NCBI GenBank assembly: GCA_913774665.1
Contig: CAJYHN010000002.1
Location: forward strand, 620,001-684,000
DNA length: 64,000 nt
Reading direction: 5' to 3'
From: an uncultured Microbacterium sp.
GTDB lineage: Bacteria; Actinomycetota; Actinomycetes; Actinomycetales; Microbacteriaceae
The notes beneath the pieces are model-generated. The model was given only the letters and a program-made list of their open reading frames with translations, was not told the DNA's origin and did no database searches. This document shows positions 8,976 through 17,848 of this stretch, piece by piece (position 1 is the first letter of the stretch; every line of letters starts with the position of its first letter). Both the position numbers and the translations under genes were made by a program.

Positions 8976-10180
8976 TGGTCACCCTCTTCTCGGACCGCAC
9001 GCGCGAAGACACTGCCCAGCGCGACGACGAGAACTGCCTGCGATAGGGCATAAGCAAGCGCTCCGCCGGCCGCACCGAACGCAGCCGCGAGTGCGGCTGT
9101 GGCGAGAAGTCGAACAGCTATGCCTGCAGCTGTGAGTATCCCCACCGCCCGATCGGCGCCACGCATCTGGCCGAAGACGGCGAGGGGCTGAGTCAGAAGT
9201 CCGGGAATCGTGCCGATAGCCATGATCTGAAAGACGAGTACGGAATCTGCATATGCCTCGCCCAACAGAAGAGGCACGATGAGCGGCGCGAGCGCGAAGG
9301 CGATCACGCACGCAGCGAGCGCCACCCCCAGCATCCACCACGCCCGACGGATGACATCCCACCCGGCACGGAAGGACTTGGCGCTGGCGATGAAGGGGGC
9401 CGCCGCCGAGGTGAAACCCGTCACAGCCAACCCCAACGGCTGCGTCCATCGATTGACTGCCGCGTAGACGCCCCCGGCGGGCGCACCTCCGAACGAGGTG
9501 ACGAGAGACACGTCGAGTGACTGGAAGCTCGTTGCTACTGAATAGATCCCGAAGTGCGCTGATCCGTGCCACGGGTTGATGAAGCGGTAGTCATCCAAGC
9601 GGTATCGTCGGCGTTTCGGCGTCAGCCATAGGTAGAGGATGCTCTCCAAGAGTCCTGCAAAGGCAAGCGATATCCAGAGCGCGGTCGTGGAGGGGAGCCC
9701 GACGAGCAACATGACCAGCAGTGCCGCGCACATGATTACACGGCTGATTCCTATCGACAGTGCGATGAGGTCGCTGCGTGCCGCGGCTCGAAGCGGCACC
9801 TGGGTGAGTTGCGCGAGGGTCATCGATAAGAAGACGGGGGCGACCGCCAAAAATTCTTCTGGAAGCGGCAGGACCAACGAGGCCAACAGGGTGAGAACTC
9901 CCAGGACGACGGCGGTCGTCGTCTTCCAAAACCCGCGCCGCGCCGCTTCGGAAAGTGTCATCCGGCCACTCGCAAGGGAGCGCATCCAGAAGGAATTCGC
10001 TCCGAAATCGACAATTCCGATCATTGCCATACCTACGCCGATCGCAGAGGCGACGAAGCCAAAGGAATCGGGCGAGGCCGTTCGGGCCGCAATGACATAT
10101 GCGACGGCAAGCAGTGCTTGTGATCCGCCGTTGGCTACAGTGAGCAGCGCTGCCTGGAGACCAGGTCCGGCCGCTCTCAT
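8972..10180 (-). CDS. Polysaccharide repeat-unit flippase (Wzx-like)
   Basis: A 402-residue integral membrane protein with about 12 hydrophobic helices in the MATE/PST (MurJ-Wzx) arrangement, including early charged loops such as FWMRSLASGR. Such proteins flip the undecaprenyl-linked repeat unit across the membrane for polymerisation. It lies between two glycosyltransferase genes with 4-bp overlaps on both sides. Its presence argues for Wzx/Wzy-type assembly, yet no Wzy-like polymerase is seen in the window. Confidence 0.85.
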   Translation of the reverse strand: MRAAGPGLQAALLTVANGGSQALLAVAYVIAARTASPDSFGFVASAIGVGMAMIGIVDFGANSFWMRSLASGRMTLSEAARRGFWKTTTAVVLGVLTLLASLVLPLPEEFLAVAPVFLSMTLAQLTQVPLRAAARSDLIALSIGISRVIMCAALLVMLLVGLPSTTALWISLAFAGLLESILYLWLTPKRRRYRLDDYRFINPWHGSAHFGIYSVATSFQSLDVSLVTSFGGAPAGGVYAAVNRWTQPLGLAVTGFTSAAAPFIASAKSFRAGWDVIRRAWWMLGVALAACVIAFALAPLIVPLLLGEAYADSVLVFQIMAIGTIPGLLTQPLAVFGQMRGADRAVGILTAAGIAVRLLATAALAAAFGAAGGALAYALSQAVLVVALGSVFARAVREEGDQ

Positions 10181-11268
10181 CCTTTTTCGTCTTCGCGTCG
10201 CAATACTCGTGAGAAGACGTCACGGCTCCCTCGCAACTGCCCCGGCTCGCGTCGTGCCGGCATGCTGAGGACAAGTCGAGCGCCGTCTGCTAACGCGGGA
10301 GCACTGAGCTCCGTCCACACTCCCAGATCTGGATTCATGCGAAGCTCACGACGCAGCGTCGGAGCTCCCGCCGAAAGAACGCGCTTTCCAGCCAAATCGG
10401 CCTTGCCCATGATTCCGCTCGGCCCATCGTTGGTGTGCGCGATGACAGCGACGTCGATCGAGGCGATGATCGAATCGAGTTCCTCGTCAGACAGGCGACG
10501 GTTGATTCGGACCACGCTCTGTCCAACTTTGCGCATCGGGGCGGTCCATTCATCGATCGTCGACTCATCCACCTCCGATGCCCCCGCTACGACAAGGCCC
10601 ACCTCCGGGCCTAGCTCAGCGAGCGCCCGCGAAACCAAGTCGACGTTCTTTCTTGATGTGATCGCCCCCGCTATTCCGAACCACAGCAGAGACGGGTCGG
10701 CACTCCGCCAGTCTGGGATTGACGCCCCCGGATTGAACTCGATCGGGTCTCGCACCTCCCACGCGCCCACGGACACAGTGGTGCTCGGAACGAGTGAAAA
10801 AACCTGCACATCGCGGTGAGAACGCGCCAAGCCACGCATGACCTTCTTGGCGGCAGATTCGAGAACCCGCTTAAATGACCTTCGCGACTGGCCGTGGGGT
10901 CTCATCATCAGCACACTCATCGCGGCGCCCGCCGGTCGCAACCTCCGCACTGCGAGCAGACGCACGGCGTCGTCACCGTCCGGGAAGATGAACATGCCCG
11001 CAGGCCGCTCATTCAGCAAGTCTTGAAGGGAAGCGGCGGTGAAATTCTCTAGCTCGCGCAACTGAATGCTAGCGACATGATCGCCCAAGTGGAGTGAGAA
11101 CTCGGGGGCATCCCGCGTGCCGGGTGGAGCAAGAATCTCCACTGGTTCCCCGCACTCGACTGCCCTCGATACGAGTAACCGCACATAGCTCAGTCTGTGC
11201 CCCTCGATGCGCGGGCAGATGATAACTCTGCCCCGCCGAGATCCCACAGATGACGTGGCATTTCTCAT
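10177..11268 (-). CDS. Glycosyltransferase-like protein (GT-B, divergent)
   Basis: A 363-residue protein with a weak GT4 signature: IICPRIEGHRLSYVRLL at the N-terminus, GIAGAITSRKNVDLVSRAL in the donor domain, and DGPSGIMGKADLAGK in place of the Glu-x7-Glu region. I take the ATG at 11268; the only longer in-frame start (11310) is a TTG. It is coupled to the flippase by a 4-bp overlap. Family membership rests on fold-level motifs and context. It could be a non-catalytic polysaccharide-biosynthesis protein. Confidence 0.7.
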   Translation of the reverse strand: MRNATSSVGSRRGRVIICPRIEGHRLSYVRLLVSRAVECGEPVEILAPPGTRDAPEFSLHLGDHVASIQLRELENFTAASLQDLLNERPAGMFIFPDGDDAVRLLAVRRLRPAGAAMSVLMMRPHGQSRRSFKRVLESAAKKVMRGLARSHRDVQVFSLVPSTTVSVGAWEVRDPIEFNPGASIPDWRSADPSLLWFGIAGAITSRKNVDLVSRALAELGPEVGLVVAGASEVDESTIDEWTAPMRKVGQSVVRINRRLSDEELDSIIASIDVAVIAHTNDGPSGIMGKADLAGKRVLSAGAPTLRRELRMNPDLGVWTELSAPALADGARLVLSMPARREPGQLRGSRDVFSRVLRREDEKG

Positions 11269-11324
11269 GCAAATCGCCCGTCCATTTTGCAAACTCGCTT
11301 CGGCTCGCAAACAGTATCAGCCTG

Positions 11325-12131
11325 TCAGCCCAGCGTTGCACCAGCGACGGCGAGGGCGAGAAACGAGACGTTGTACACCACATGAAGAATAATCGCGCCC
11401 CACAGTCGCCCCGTCAGCAAGACGAGCAACCCGCACGAGGCGCCGACGGCGAAAAGCATGACTCCGTCGGCGAGCAGCAGCGATCCGCGCATTCCGTGGA
11501 GCAGAACAAAAAGTCCCGCCGAGACGAGCAGCGCAGTCGCGGCGGCGGCCAACTCCCCCACGCTTCGTCGGAGGACCTGATAGACCACCACAAGCACCAC
11601 GGCACGGAAGAACAACTCCTCGACGATCGGGCCGATGAACCCCGCCGGCAGAAACTCGGTCAGCCACCACGTCACAGAGGGGACTCCTGGCGTACCGTCC
11701 GCTGATGGGAAGGCCCTCATATCCGCTCCGCTGACCCATCCCTGAAGCGCACGGAGAGCCAGTCCTAAGCCCAGTCCCCACACGAGGTCCGTGAGACGTA
11801 CCCGAAGCAGACCCGCCGGCCGTGCACGAGCGAAGGAGTAGGCAGTCGCGGCGCCGAGACCCACCCAGAGAGCAAGAGTCGACGCAATGGGGATGCCAGG
11901 CAGAAGCAGGTTCGAGATCCCAGCACCGAAAACTCCCGCACCGAGTCCCCCCAACGCGACGGTGAGCACGCGCGAGTTCCACTTCTCCACGGCACGCCCG
12001 CCTAGGCGCCAGTCGTTTCGGCGCCGCCTCCTCCCACCTTCCTGAGTAGCCCCGATAAGGGCCCCCGTGGGAGAAACACCCAATCCTCCAGGGACAGAAG
12101 GGCGGTCAGACTCACTAAACTTGCGGGGCAC
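11325..12131 (-). CDS. CPBP-family intramembrane metalloprotease
   Basis: A 268-residue membrane protein with about 7-8 hydrophobic segments and the CPBP (Rce1/ABI) motifs: EELFFR, a mid-membrane LLHG and C-terminal HVVYN. Family members are glutamate/histidine intramembrane proteases or putative processing factors; bacterial substrates are mostly unknown. The N-terminal 45 residues are polar and Arg-rich. The GTG at 12131 has TAGCTT exactly 6 nt upstream (leaderless geometry), which supports this start. It is divergent from the tyrosine phosphatase gene. Confidence 0.88.
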   Translation of the reverse strand: MPRKFSESDRPSVPGGLGVSPTGALIGATQEGGRRRRRNDWRLGGRAVEKWNSRVLTVALGGLGAGVFGAGISNLLLPGIPIASTLALWVGLGAATAYSFARARPAGLLRVRLTDLVWGLGLGLALRALQGWVSGADMRAFPSADGTPGVPSVTWWLTEFLPAGFIGPIVEELFFRAVVLVVVYQVLRRSVGELAAAATALLVSAGLFVLLHGMRGSLLLADGVMLFAVGASCGLLVLLTGRLWGAIILHVVYNVSFLALAVAGATLG

Positions 12132-12137
12132 GTGGCC

Positions 12138-12143
12138 AAGCTA
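12138..12143 (-). promoter_or_regulatory. Candidate -10 (TAGCTT), leaderless geometry
   Basis: TAGCTT is followed by a 6-nt spacer (GGCCAC) and the GTG of the CPBP protease gene. There is no Shine-Dalgarno sequence between them. Confidence 0.45.
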
Positions 12144-12192
12144 CCGGTCGGGACCAGCCCGAGCCGGTTGATCTTTGCCTCCGGAAGTTGTC

Positions 12193-12795
12193 GTGATTCA
12201 CATTCTTGCTGTCTGCACCGGCAACATCTGCCGGTCTCCGCTCGCCGCGAAGGTGCTCGAGCAGCGTCTTTCCGATCTTCCTGTGTCCGTATCGAGCGCG
12301 GGTACTCGAGCGCGCAACGGAATGCGCATGACACCGCAGGCGATCGAGCTCGCTACCGCACGCGGCGTCGCAGAAGCCGCTGCCGGGCACACTGCACGAG
12401 AGTTGAACGAAGCAGACGTTCGCAATGCCGACCTGATCATCGCCCTCGCTCGTGATCATCGGCGTGAAATCGTGGAGCTCGTTCCATCTGGGCTGAGGAA
12501 CACCTTCACGGCCCGCGAGTTCGCCCGCCTCTCGGGTGCTGTGAGCGACGACGACATTCGTGCCGCCGCGCGAGTTGAGGAAGTCGATGGACGGGTTGAC
12601 GCTCAGAGCCGCGTGCGGTCCATCGTCGCCCTGATCGCGAGACAACGAGGGATCTCACTGCCACCCGCTCTGCCCGGCGACGACGATGTCACCGACCCGT
12701 ACGGACGATCCGCAAGGACGTATGCGCTTTCTGCAGAGCAAATGGACCCGGCTCTCACCGCGGTGGAACGAGTCCTTCGTCTCGCTCTCGAGTGA
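12193..12795 (+). CDS. Low-molecular-weight protein-tyrosine phosphatase (Wzb-like)
   Basis: A 200-residue LMW-PTP. The P-loop CTGNICRSP lies at residues 7-15 with nucleophile Cys and Arg, and DPYG near the C-terminus supplies the catalytic Asp. Such enzymes dephosphorylate BY-kinases and so control polysaccharide chain synthesis; the kinase is encoded 200 bp downstream. It is slightly longer than the usual 145-160 residues because of a central Arg/Asp-rich insertion. The GTG at 12193 was chosen for GGAAG about 6 nt upstream; an in-frame TTG at 12175 is less likely. Confidence 0.92.
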   Translation: MIHILAVCTGNICRSPLAAKVLEQRLSDLPVSVSSAGTRARNGMRMTPQAIELATARGVAEAAAGHTARELNEADVRNADLIIALARDHRREIVELVPSGLRNTFTAREFARLSGAVSDDDIRAAARVEEVDGRVDAQSRVRSIVALIARQRGISLPPALPGDDDVTDPYGRSARTYALSAEQMDPALTAVERVLRLALE

Positions 12796-12920
12796 CGACC
12801 GCGATCCAGGAACGTCGCACGACGGCCAACCGTGATCGTTTGACCTCCCCGTTAGACGTCCTGATGCCCGTCAGTCTCGTTTCGATCCACGCCGGAGGCG
12901 TTTTGACCATCCGCTTGGAA

Positions 12921-12937
12921 TGACACTGCTTGTGTCA
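12921..12937. promoter_or_regulatory. Inverted repeat upstream of the Wzz/BY-kinase gene
   Basis: TGACAC-TGCTT-GTGTCA is a perfect 6-bp inverted repeat with a 5-nt spacer, 59 bp before the kinase start. A TTGACC hexamer begins 18 bp upstream at 12903. It could be an operator at this gene's promoter; no regulator is identified. Confidence 0.4.
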
Positions 12938-12995
12938 GACTGATCGAAATGCCCCGCCTTTTCCCCCGGCAGGCCGTGCGTCCTCGAAAGGCACC

Positions 12996-14522
12996 ATGGA
13001 GCTCAGCGACTACATCCGCATCCTTCGCAAAAATTGGCTCATCATCATCCTGCTCACGTTCGTGGGCCTGGGGGCCGCAGTGGGATTCACGGCCACTCGC
13101 ACCCCCATTTACGAGTCGTCCAGCACGATTTTCGTGTCTACCCAAGCGGGAAGTTCAGCGGCGGAGCTGCAGCAGGGGTCGAGCTTCGCCCAAGCTCGCA
13201 TTAATACATACGTGGGTCTCGTCGCGACGCCAATCGTGCTCGCACCGGTTATCTCGCAGCTCGACCTCCCCACCACGCCAGAATCTCTCGCCAAGGAGGT
13301 CAAGGCGGCGGGAGCGCTTAACTCCACGCTCATCGCCATCACGGTTTCGGATCCCGACGCTGCGCGTGCGGCAACCCTCGCGAACGCCGTTGCAGCGAGC
13401 CTCTCCGAGGTGGTTCCGCAACTGGAGCCGGAAGCCTCGGATGGTACGAGTCCCGTCCGTCTGAGCCTGGTGAGCGAGGCGCAGGCCCCCGCCTCGCCGT
13501 CCAGTCCGAACGTTCCTCTCAATCTCGCACTCGGGGCTCTCATCGGACTCGCCCTAGGAGTTGCCGCCGCCGTTCTACGGACGAGCCTCGACAACCGGAT
13601 ACGCGTGCCCCGCGAAGCCGAGCAGATCACGTCCGCCCCCAACATCGGAGCCATCGCCTACGACGCTAAGGCGAAAGAACGCCCGCTCATCGTGCACGCA
13701 GACCCGTTGAGCCCGCGTGCTGAGTCGTTCCGCGCGCTCCGCACGAACCTGCAGTTCCTCGACATGGGTGGTCGCGCGAGCTTCGTCGTGACAAGCTCCA
13801 TCCCGAGCGAAGGAAAGTCGACGACGACGATCAACCTCGCCATCGCGCTGGCCGACGCGGGCAAGAGGGTGGCACTGCTGGACACCGACCTGCGTAAGCC
13901 GAAGGTGGCCGAGTACCTCAGCATCGAGGGCGGAGCCGGGCTGACGGACGTCCTGATTGGCCGCGCCAAAGTGAACGAAGTGATGTTGCCGTGGGGTGGT
14001 CGCAGCCTGTACGTCCTGCCAGCAGGCAAGATCCCGCCGAACCCGAGCGAGCTGCTCGGTTCTGCGCAGATGGGCACTCTGCTCAACATGCTGGAGAAAG
14101 ACTTCGACGTCGTGCTGTGTGATGCGCCTCCGCTTCTTCCGGTCACGGATGCGGCCATCCTCGCTCGTGTGACGAGCGGTGCCCTCATGGTGGTAGCGGC
14201 TGGAAAGACCACAAAACATCAGCTCACGGGCGCGACAGAAGCCCTGGTCGCCGTCGGGGCGAAGCTCGCGGGATTCGTCATGTCGATGGTCCCTACGCGC
14301 GGTCCGGACTCGTACTACTCGGCGTACGGATACGGCTACGGCGGGTACGGCTACATGGCGACGCCCGAAAAGCCGACGCGCGCAGAACGGAAGCTCGCAA
14401 AACGTGCCGCCAAGCCGTCCGACCACGACATGGCGTCGGGCGACGACACAGAATCGGCGGATGCGGCGCTCGGCGAGCTCGGTTTAGCGCTCCGCCGCGG
14501 AGCGCGTGAGGCGCAGCAGTAG
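12996..14522 (+). CDS. Polysaccharide co-polymerase/tyrosine autokinase (Wzz + BY-kinase)
   Basis: A 508-residue fusion of a Wzz chain-length domain (two membrane helices, near residues 15-35 and 175-195) and a cytoplasmic bacterial tyrosine kinase. Kinase motifs are Walker A SEGKSTTT, Walker A' LLDTDLRKP and Walker B VVLCDAPPL. A Tyr-rich cluster (YYSAYGYGYGGYGY) and an Ala/Lys tail follow and are the likely autophosphorylation sites. The enzyme sets chain length and couples polymerisation to phosphorylation, with the upstream LMW-PTP as its likely partner. The ATG at 12996 has GAAAGG 5 nt upstream; the longer frame lacks a ribosome-binding site. Confidence 0.95.
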   Translation: MELSDYIRILRKNWLIIILLTFVGLGAAVGFTATRTPIYESSSTIFVSTQAGSSAAELQQGSSFAQARINTYVGLVATPIVLAPVISQLDLPTTPESLAKEVKAAGALNSTLIAITVSDPDAARAATLANAVAASLSEVVPQLEPEASDGTSPVRLSLVSEAQAPASPSSPNVPLNLALGALIGLALGVAAAVLRTSLDNRIRVPREAEQITSAPNIGAIAYDAKAKERPLIVHADPLSPRAESFRALRTNLQFLDMGGRASFVVTSSIPSEGKSTTTINLAIALADAGKRVALLDTDLRKPKVAEYLSIEGGAGLTDVLIGRAKVNEVMLPWGGRSLYVLPAGKIPPNPSELLGSAQMGTLLNMLEKDFDVVLCDAPPLLPVTDAAILARVTSGALMVVAAGKTTKHQLTGATEALVAVGAKLAGFVMSMVPTRGPDSYYSAYGYGYGGYGYMATPEKPTRAERKLAKRAAKPSDHDMASGDDTESADAALGELGLALRRGAREAQQ

Positions 14523-14591
14523 CAACCGCCACGCCTGAGTCAGCACACAACTCGGCGGCACTCCTATCGAACCGCGAACGTCAGGCGAAGC

Positions 14592-16406
14592 ATGAGTTCA
14601 TCAACCCTTCCCCCAGCAATGCTGACCGCGGGGCGCATCGTGGCGTGGATCATCGGCGGACTGCTGCTGGTCGTCCTGGTCACGACGGCTTGGGTGGGCG
14701 TACGCGGCGCAATGGCCTACCAACATCTCGAAGAGATACAGACAACGGCGGGCTCCGCGGCGAGCGCTGTCGCGGCTGACCCGTCAGAGTCTGCGCCGGC
14801 TCTTGCGCATCTTGCGTCTGAGGCGGAAGCGGCGCGAGGCCTGACCTCGGACCCCATCTGGGCCGTCGCGGAGCGCACACCCTGGATCGGCCCCCAACTG
14901 GCAGCCTTCGCAACGGTTGCACGGGCGTCGGACGATCTGCTGCGTGGGGGGCTGCTCCCCCTCGCGACCGCGTCTCAGTCATCCTCGATCGATAGCCTGA
15001 AGCCGATCAACGGTCGGATCGACACAAATGCGCTGTCCACCCTCGCCGTTCCGGCAGAAAATGCCGCGGTGACGGCTAGACAAGCGGCGATGGCCGTGCA
15101 GGGCATCGACCGAACTCCCCTCATCGGCGCCATGGATCGCGCAGTTGCCCAGGCGGAGAAGCTGTTCACGAGATCGTCGAGCGCCCTCGATGCGCTGTCG
15201 CGAACCACCAAGCTCCTTCCGGCGATGCTCGGTCAGGATGGGCCCCGCGACTATCTGCTTCTCGTGCAGAACAACGCCGAATGGCGTTCTCTCGGAGGAA
15301 TCACCGGCACGGCCATCTTGCTTCGCACCGATGCGGGCGCCATATCGCTCGTCGACACGCGCTCTGCGACCGCGCTGTCGCGCGGCATCTCCGAGCCCGT
15401 CATTCAACTACCTGACGACGTCACGAAGATCTACGAGACGCGTCCGGCGCGGTATTTCCACAATCTGACTCAGATCCCCGATTTCACGATCGACGGGCCT
15501 CTCGCGCGCGACATGTACAAGAAGCAGACGGGCACGGACGTCGATGGAGTGATCGTCATGGACCCAGTGGTGCTCTCCTATCTGCTACACGCAGTAGGCC
15601 CGGTAACCGTCGCGGATGGTCAACGGTTGACAGCTGACAACGCCGTTCAGGTCTTGCTCAACGGCGTCTACGAGCGTTATCCCGACCCCGCCGCACAAGA
15701 TGCATTCTTTGCCGGAGCTACCGGTGCCGTCTTCGATGCCGTTCTAACCGGACACGGATCGACAGCGGGAATGCTTGCCGCGTTGGCCCGAGCCGCAGAC
15801 GAGCACCGCGTACTCGTCTGGGCAGCCAATGCCGACGAACAGGCGCTCGTCGCTGGTACAGCCCTCGCTGGGGAACTCCCCGTGACCGACGAACGCACCG
15901 CGCGCTTCGGCGTTTTCTTGAATGACGGCACGGGCTCGAAAATGAGCTACTACGTGAAACCTGATGTCACGGTGAGTTGGGGACGTTGCAGCCAGACTTC
16001 GAGGAGCGAACCGCGTGAGCTCGTCCTCACACTCACGCTCTCGAACAACGCTCCCGCGGACGCGCAAACATCACTCCCCCCGTACATCACGGGGAACGGG
16101 GTATACGGCGTTGCACCCGGGTCTTCAACCGTGATCAGCAACATCTTCCTGCCGCAAGGCTGGCAGCTCGCCTCCGCTTCGGCCTCGGAGCAGAACGTCT
16201 CCATGGACGGGAATCTCGAAGGGCGTCAGGTGCTCACCTACGGGTTCAGCCTGACCCCGCAATCGTCGCAGACCATCACGCTCGTCGTTCGATCGACGAC
16301 GAGCGCATCGGAAGCAGAAGCAATCGTGACGCCCACGGCTGACGCATCACTCAATCCCGTCGTAATAGCGGACTGTAACAATGCCCCGGCGGCCACGCTG
16401 CAATGA
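14592..16406 (+). CDS. DUF4012 domain-containing membrane-anchored protein
   Basis: A 604-residue protein with one N-terminal membrane helix (residues about 14-36) and a large extracellular region. The middle carries the DUF4012 block, recognisable by DYLLLVQNNAEWRSLGGI and by the MDPVVLSYLL segment. Actinobacterial members occur next to exopolysaccharide clusters; their function is unproven, with roles in export or attachment of the polymer suggested by context. It follows the BY-kinase by 69 bp in the same direction. No cell-wall sorting signal is seen. Confidence 0.88.
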   Translation: MSSSTLPPAMLTAGRIVAWIIGGLLLVVLVTTAWVGVRGAMAYQHLEEIQTTAGSAASAVAADPSESAPALAHLASEAEAARGLTSDPIWAVAERTPWIGPQLAAFATVARASDDLLRGGLLPLATASQSSSIDSLKPINGRIDTNALSTLAVPAENAAVTARQAAMAVQGIDRTPLIGAMDRAVAQAEKLFTRSSSALDALSRTTKLLPAMLGQDGPRDYLLLVQNNAEWRSLGGITGTAILLRTDAGAISLVDTRSATALSRGISEPVIQLPDDVTKIYETRPARYFHNLTQIPDFTIDGPLARDMYKKQTGTDVDGVIVMDPVVLSYLLHAVGPVTVADGQRLTADNAVQVLLNGVYERYPDPAAQDAFFAGATGAVFDAVLTGHGSTAGMLAALARAADEHRVLVWAANADEQALVAGTALAGELPVTDERTARFGVFLNDGTGSKMSYYVKPDVTVSWGRCSQTSRSEPRELVLTLTLSNNAPADAQTSLPPYITGNGVYGVAPGSSTVISNIFLPQGWQLASASASEQNVSMDGNLEGRQVLTYGFSLTPQSSQTITLVVRSTTSASEAEAIVTPTADASLNPVVIADCNNAPAATLQ

Positions 16407-16446
16407 TCACGTTCGTTGCGTGAATGCGCCTCCGACTGCGCATCAG

Positions 16447-16458
16447 CGTAAATTTACG
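16447..16458. promoter_or_regulatory. AT-rich perfect palindrome upstream of the LPXTG gene
   Basis: CGTAAATTTACG is a perfect 12-bp palindrome in an AT-rich patch that is unusual for this DNA, 65 bp before the first possible start of the surface-protein gene. It could be an operator. The TTGACA at 16470 just downstream has no convincing -10 at normal spacing. Confidence 0.35.
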
Positions 16459-16624
16459 TAGTCGAAACCTTGACAAGTTGGAATCCAGGGTCCTCCTAGG
16501 CAATACTCAGGAGGGGTCTCTAATGCCCACCGCTTCATTGTTGTCCTTCCCCTTGCAGCTCCATCGGGATAGCACGGACGCGGACCACCACCTCCCGGTA
16601 GCCCGGATTCGAAAGCAGGCACTC

Positions 16625-17167
16625 ATGAAGCTCACCCTTAAGAAGGCTGGCGTCACCGCCGCCCTCGCCGGCGCGCTGCTCTTCGCAGCTCCCGCCGTGG
16701 CTCAGGCGTACGTCCCCACCGCCCCCGGCACCCAGACCGTGACGATCAACAACAGCGGTCCGGTCACCTTCAACTTCGCCCCCGGTTCCACGGTCACCTT
16801 CGTTCTCGTCGGCTACAACGCCGACCAGGCTGGTCTCGCCACGGCGAACCTGCCCGTCAGCTCGAAGTCGATCACCAAGGTCGCCGACGCCTCCGGCAGT
16901 GCGACGGCGAACGTCACGCTCCCCGCTGACGCCCGCGGCAGCTACACGCTCTCGGCGACGCCGACCGGCGGCACCAGCAACAACGCAGGCGGCACCGCCG
17001 GCGGCTCGAGCAACAACGCCGGCGGCTCCACCGGCCTCCCCGCGACCGGCTTTGACACGAACTCACTCCTCGGCCTCTGGGTCGGCGGCGGCGCTCTCGC
17101 GCTGGCCGGCGGCACGATCGCCGTGGCCACCACGGTTCGTCGCAACCGCGCCGAGGGCAAGGCCTGA
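16625..17167 (+). CDS. LPXTG-anchored small cell-wall protein
   Basis: A 180-residue secreted protein. It has a signal peptide (MKLTLKK, hydrophobic core, ...AVAQA), a beta-rich extracellular domain of about 90 residues and a Gly/Ser/Asn linker with repeated SNNAGG. LPATG follows with a membrane helix and the basic tail RRNRAEGKA, a sortase signal. Start choice is ambiguous. The ATG at 16625 fits a normal signal peptide; an in-frame ATG at 16523 has a far stronger ribosome-binding site (AGGAGGGG, 6 nt away) and would add 34 polar residues. No sortase gene is in the window. A strong terminator follows. Confidence 0.88.
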   Translation: MKLTLKKAGVTAALAGALLFAAPAVAQAYVPTAPGTQTVTINNSGPVTFNFAPGSTVTFVLVGYNADQAGLATANLPVSSKSITKVADASGSATANVTLPADARGSYTLSATPTGGTSNNAGGTAGGSSNNAGGSTGLPATGFDTNSLLGLWVGGGALALAGGTIAVATTVRRNRAEGKA

Positions 17168-17184
17168 CGCACCACGCGCTCGCG

Positions 17185-17220
17185 AAGGGGCGCCGTCGAC
17201 TTCGGTCGGCGGCGCCCCTT
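17185..17220 (+). terminator. Rho-independent terminator after the LPXTG gene
   Basis: A 16-bp stem beginning AAGGGGCGCC with a TTCG tetraloop and one G-U pair is followed by CTTCGTT. It separates the polysaccharide/surface region from the cupin gene. Confidence 0.88.
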
Positions 17221-17310
17221 CTTCGTTGAGCAGGTTTGCACCGGCACGTGGCATCCATCCCCCTCCGTCAACCCTGCGCTCCCCCGGGCTCGGCGCGGTT
17301 GACTCGAGCC

Positions 17311-17799
17311 ATGGACACGACCACCACCGCTCCCCTCGACAACGACGGGCGCGATGCCGACACCCCGCCGACGCTGCCGTTCATCCACATGTGGACCGGA
17401 CTGGACGGCAAGAGCCGACTCGACGAATCAGTACTACGGGGATTCGGGATGCAGAGCGTCGGCGGCGGAGCCGACCCGCAGTGGATGCGGCCGTTCCCCG
17501 GTGAGGTGTCGGCGGTGCTGTTCGCGGCGCTCCCGGTCGGGTGGGTGGGGCAGTGGCATCCCTCCCCTCATCCGCAGTGGGTGATTCCGCTGCGGGGGCG
17601 CTGGTTCCTCGAGACGCAGGACGGCTCGCGCGTCGAGATGGGTCCCGGCGACATCCACTTCGGGCAGGACACCGACACCACCGAGATCGACGGCACAGCC
17701 GGGCACCTCTCGGGCACCGTCGGCGACGAGCCCTGCCTGCAGGTGCTCATCCAGTTCTCCACGTCGCCGGCCGCACCCACGGCCCACCCGTTCGGCTGA
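17311..17799 (+). CDS. Cupin-like protein
   Basis: A 162-residue protein with a cupin-like core: WHPSPHPQWVIPLRGRW for strands 1-3, then MGPGDIHFGQDTD for the second motif. This resembles metal-binding cupins of unknown substrate. The ATG at 17311 begins MDTTTTAPLD; upstream codons look non-coding. There is no Shine-Dalgarno sequence, and TTGACT lies 6 nt before the ATG, exactly as at the next gene. It may act with the following lactonase-like protein, but no reaction can be assigned. Confidence 0.75.
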   Translation: MDTTTTAPLDNDGRDADTPPTLPFIHMWTGLDGKSRLDESVLRGFGMQSVGGGADPQWMRPFPGEVSAVLFAALPVGWVGQWHPSPHPQWVIPLRGRWFLETQDGSRVEMGPGDIHFGQDTDTTEIDGTAGHLSGTVGDEPCLQVLIQFSTSPAAPTAHPFG

Positions 17800-17848
17800 G
17801 CGCGTCAAGCCGCCCCACCCGGCGGCCCCCGCACGTTTGACTGGGCCC

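Noticed and set aside
16470-16507. TTGACA as the -35 of a promoter for the LPXTG gene
   Set aside because: At 17 bp spacing the -10 would be CTCCTA, a poor match, and the better AATACT is 26 bp away. I kept only the palindrome as a candidate site.
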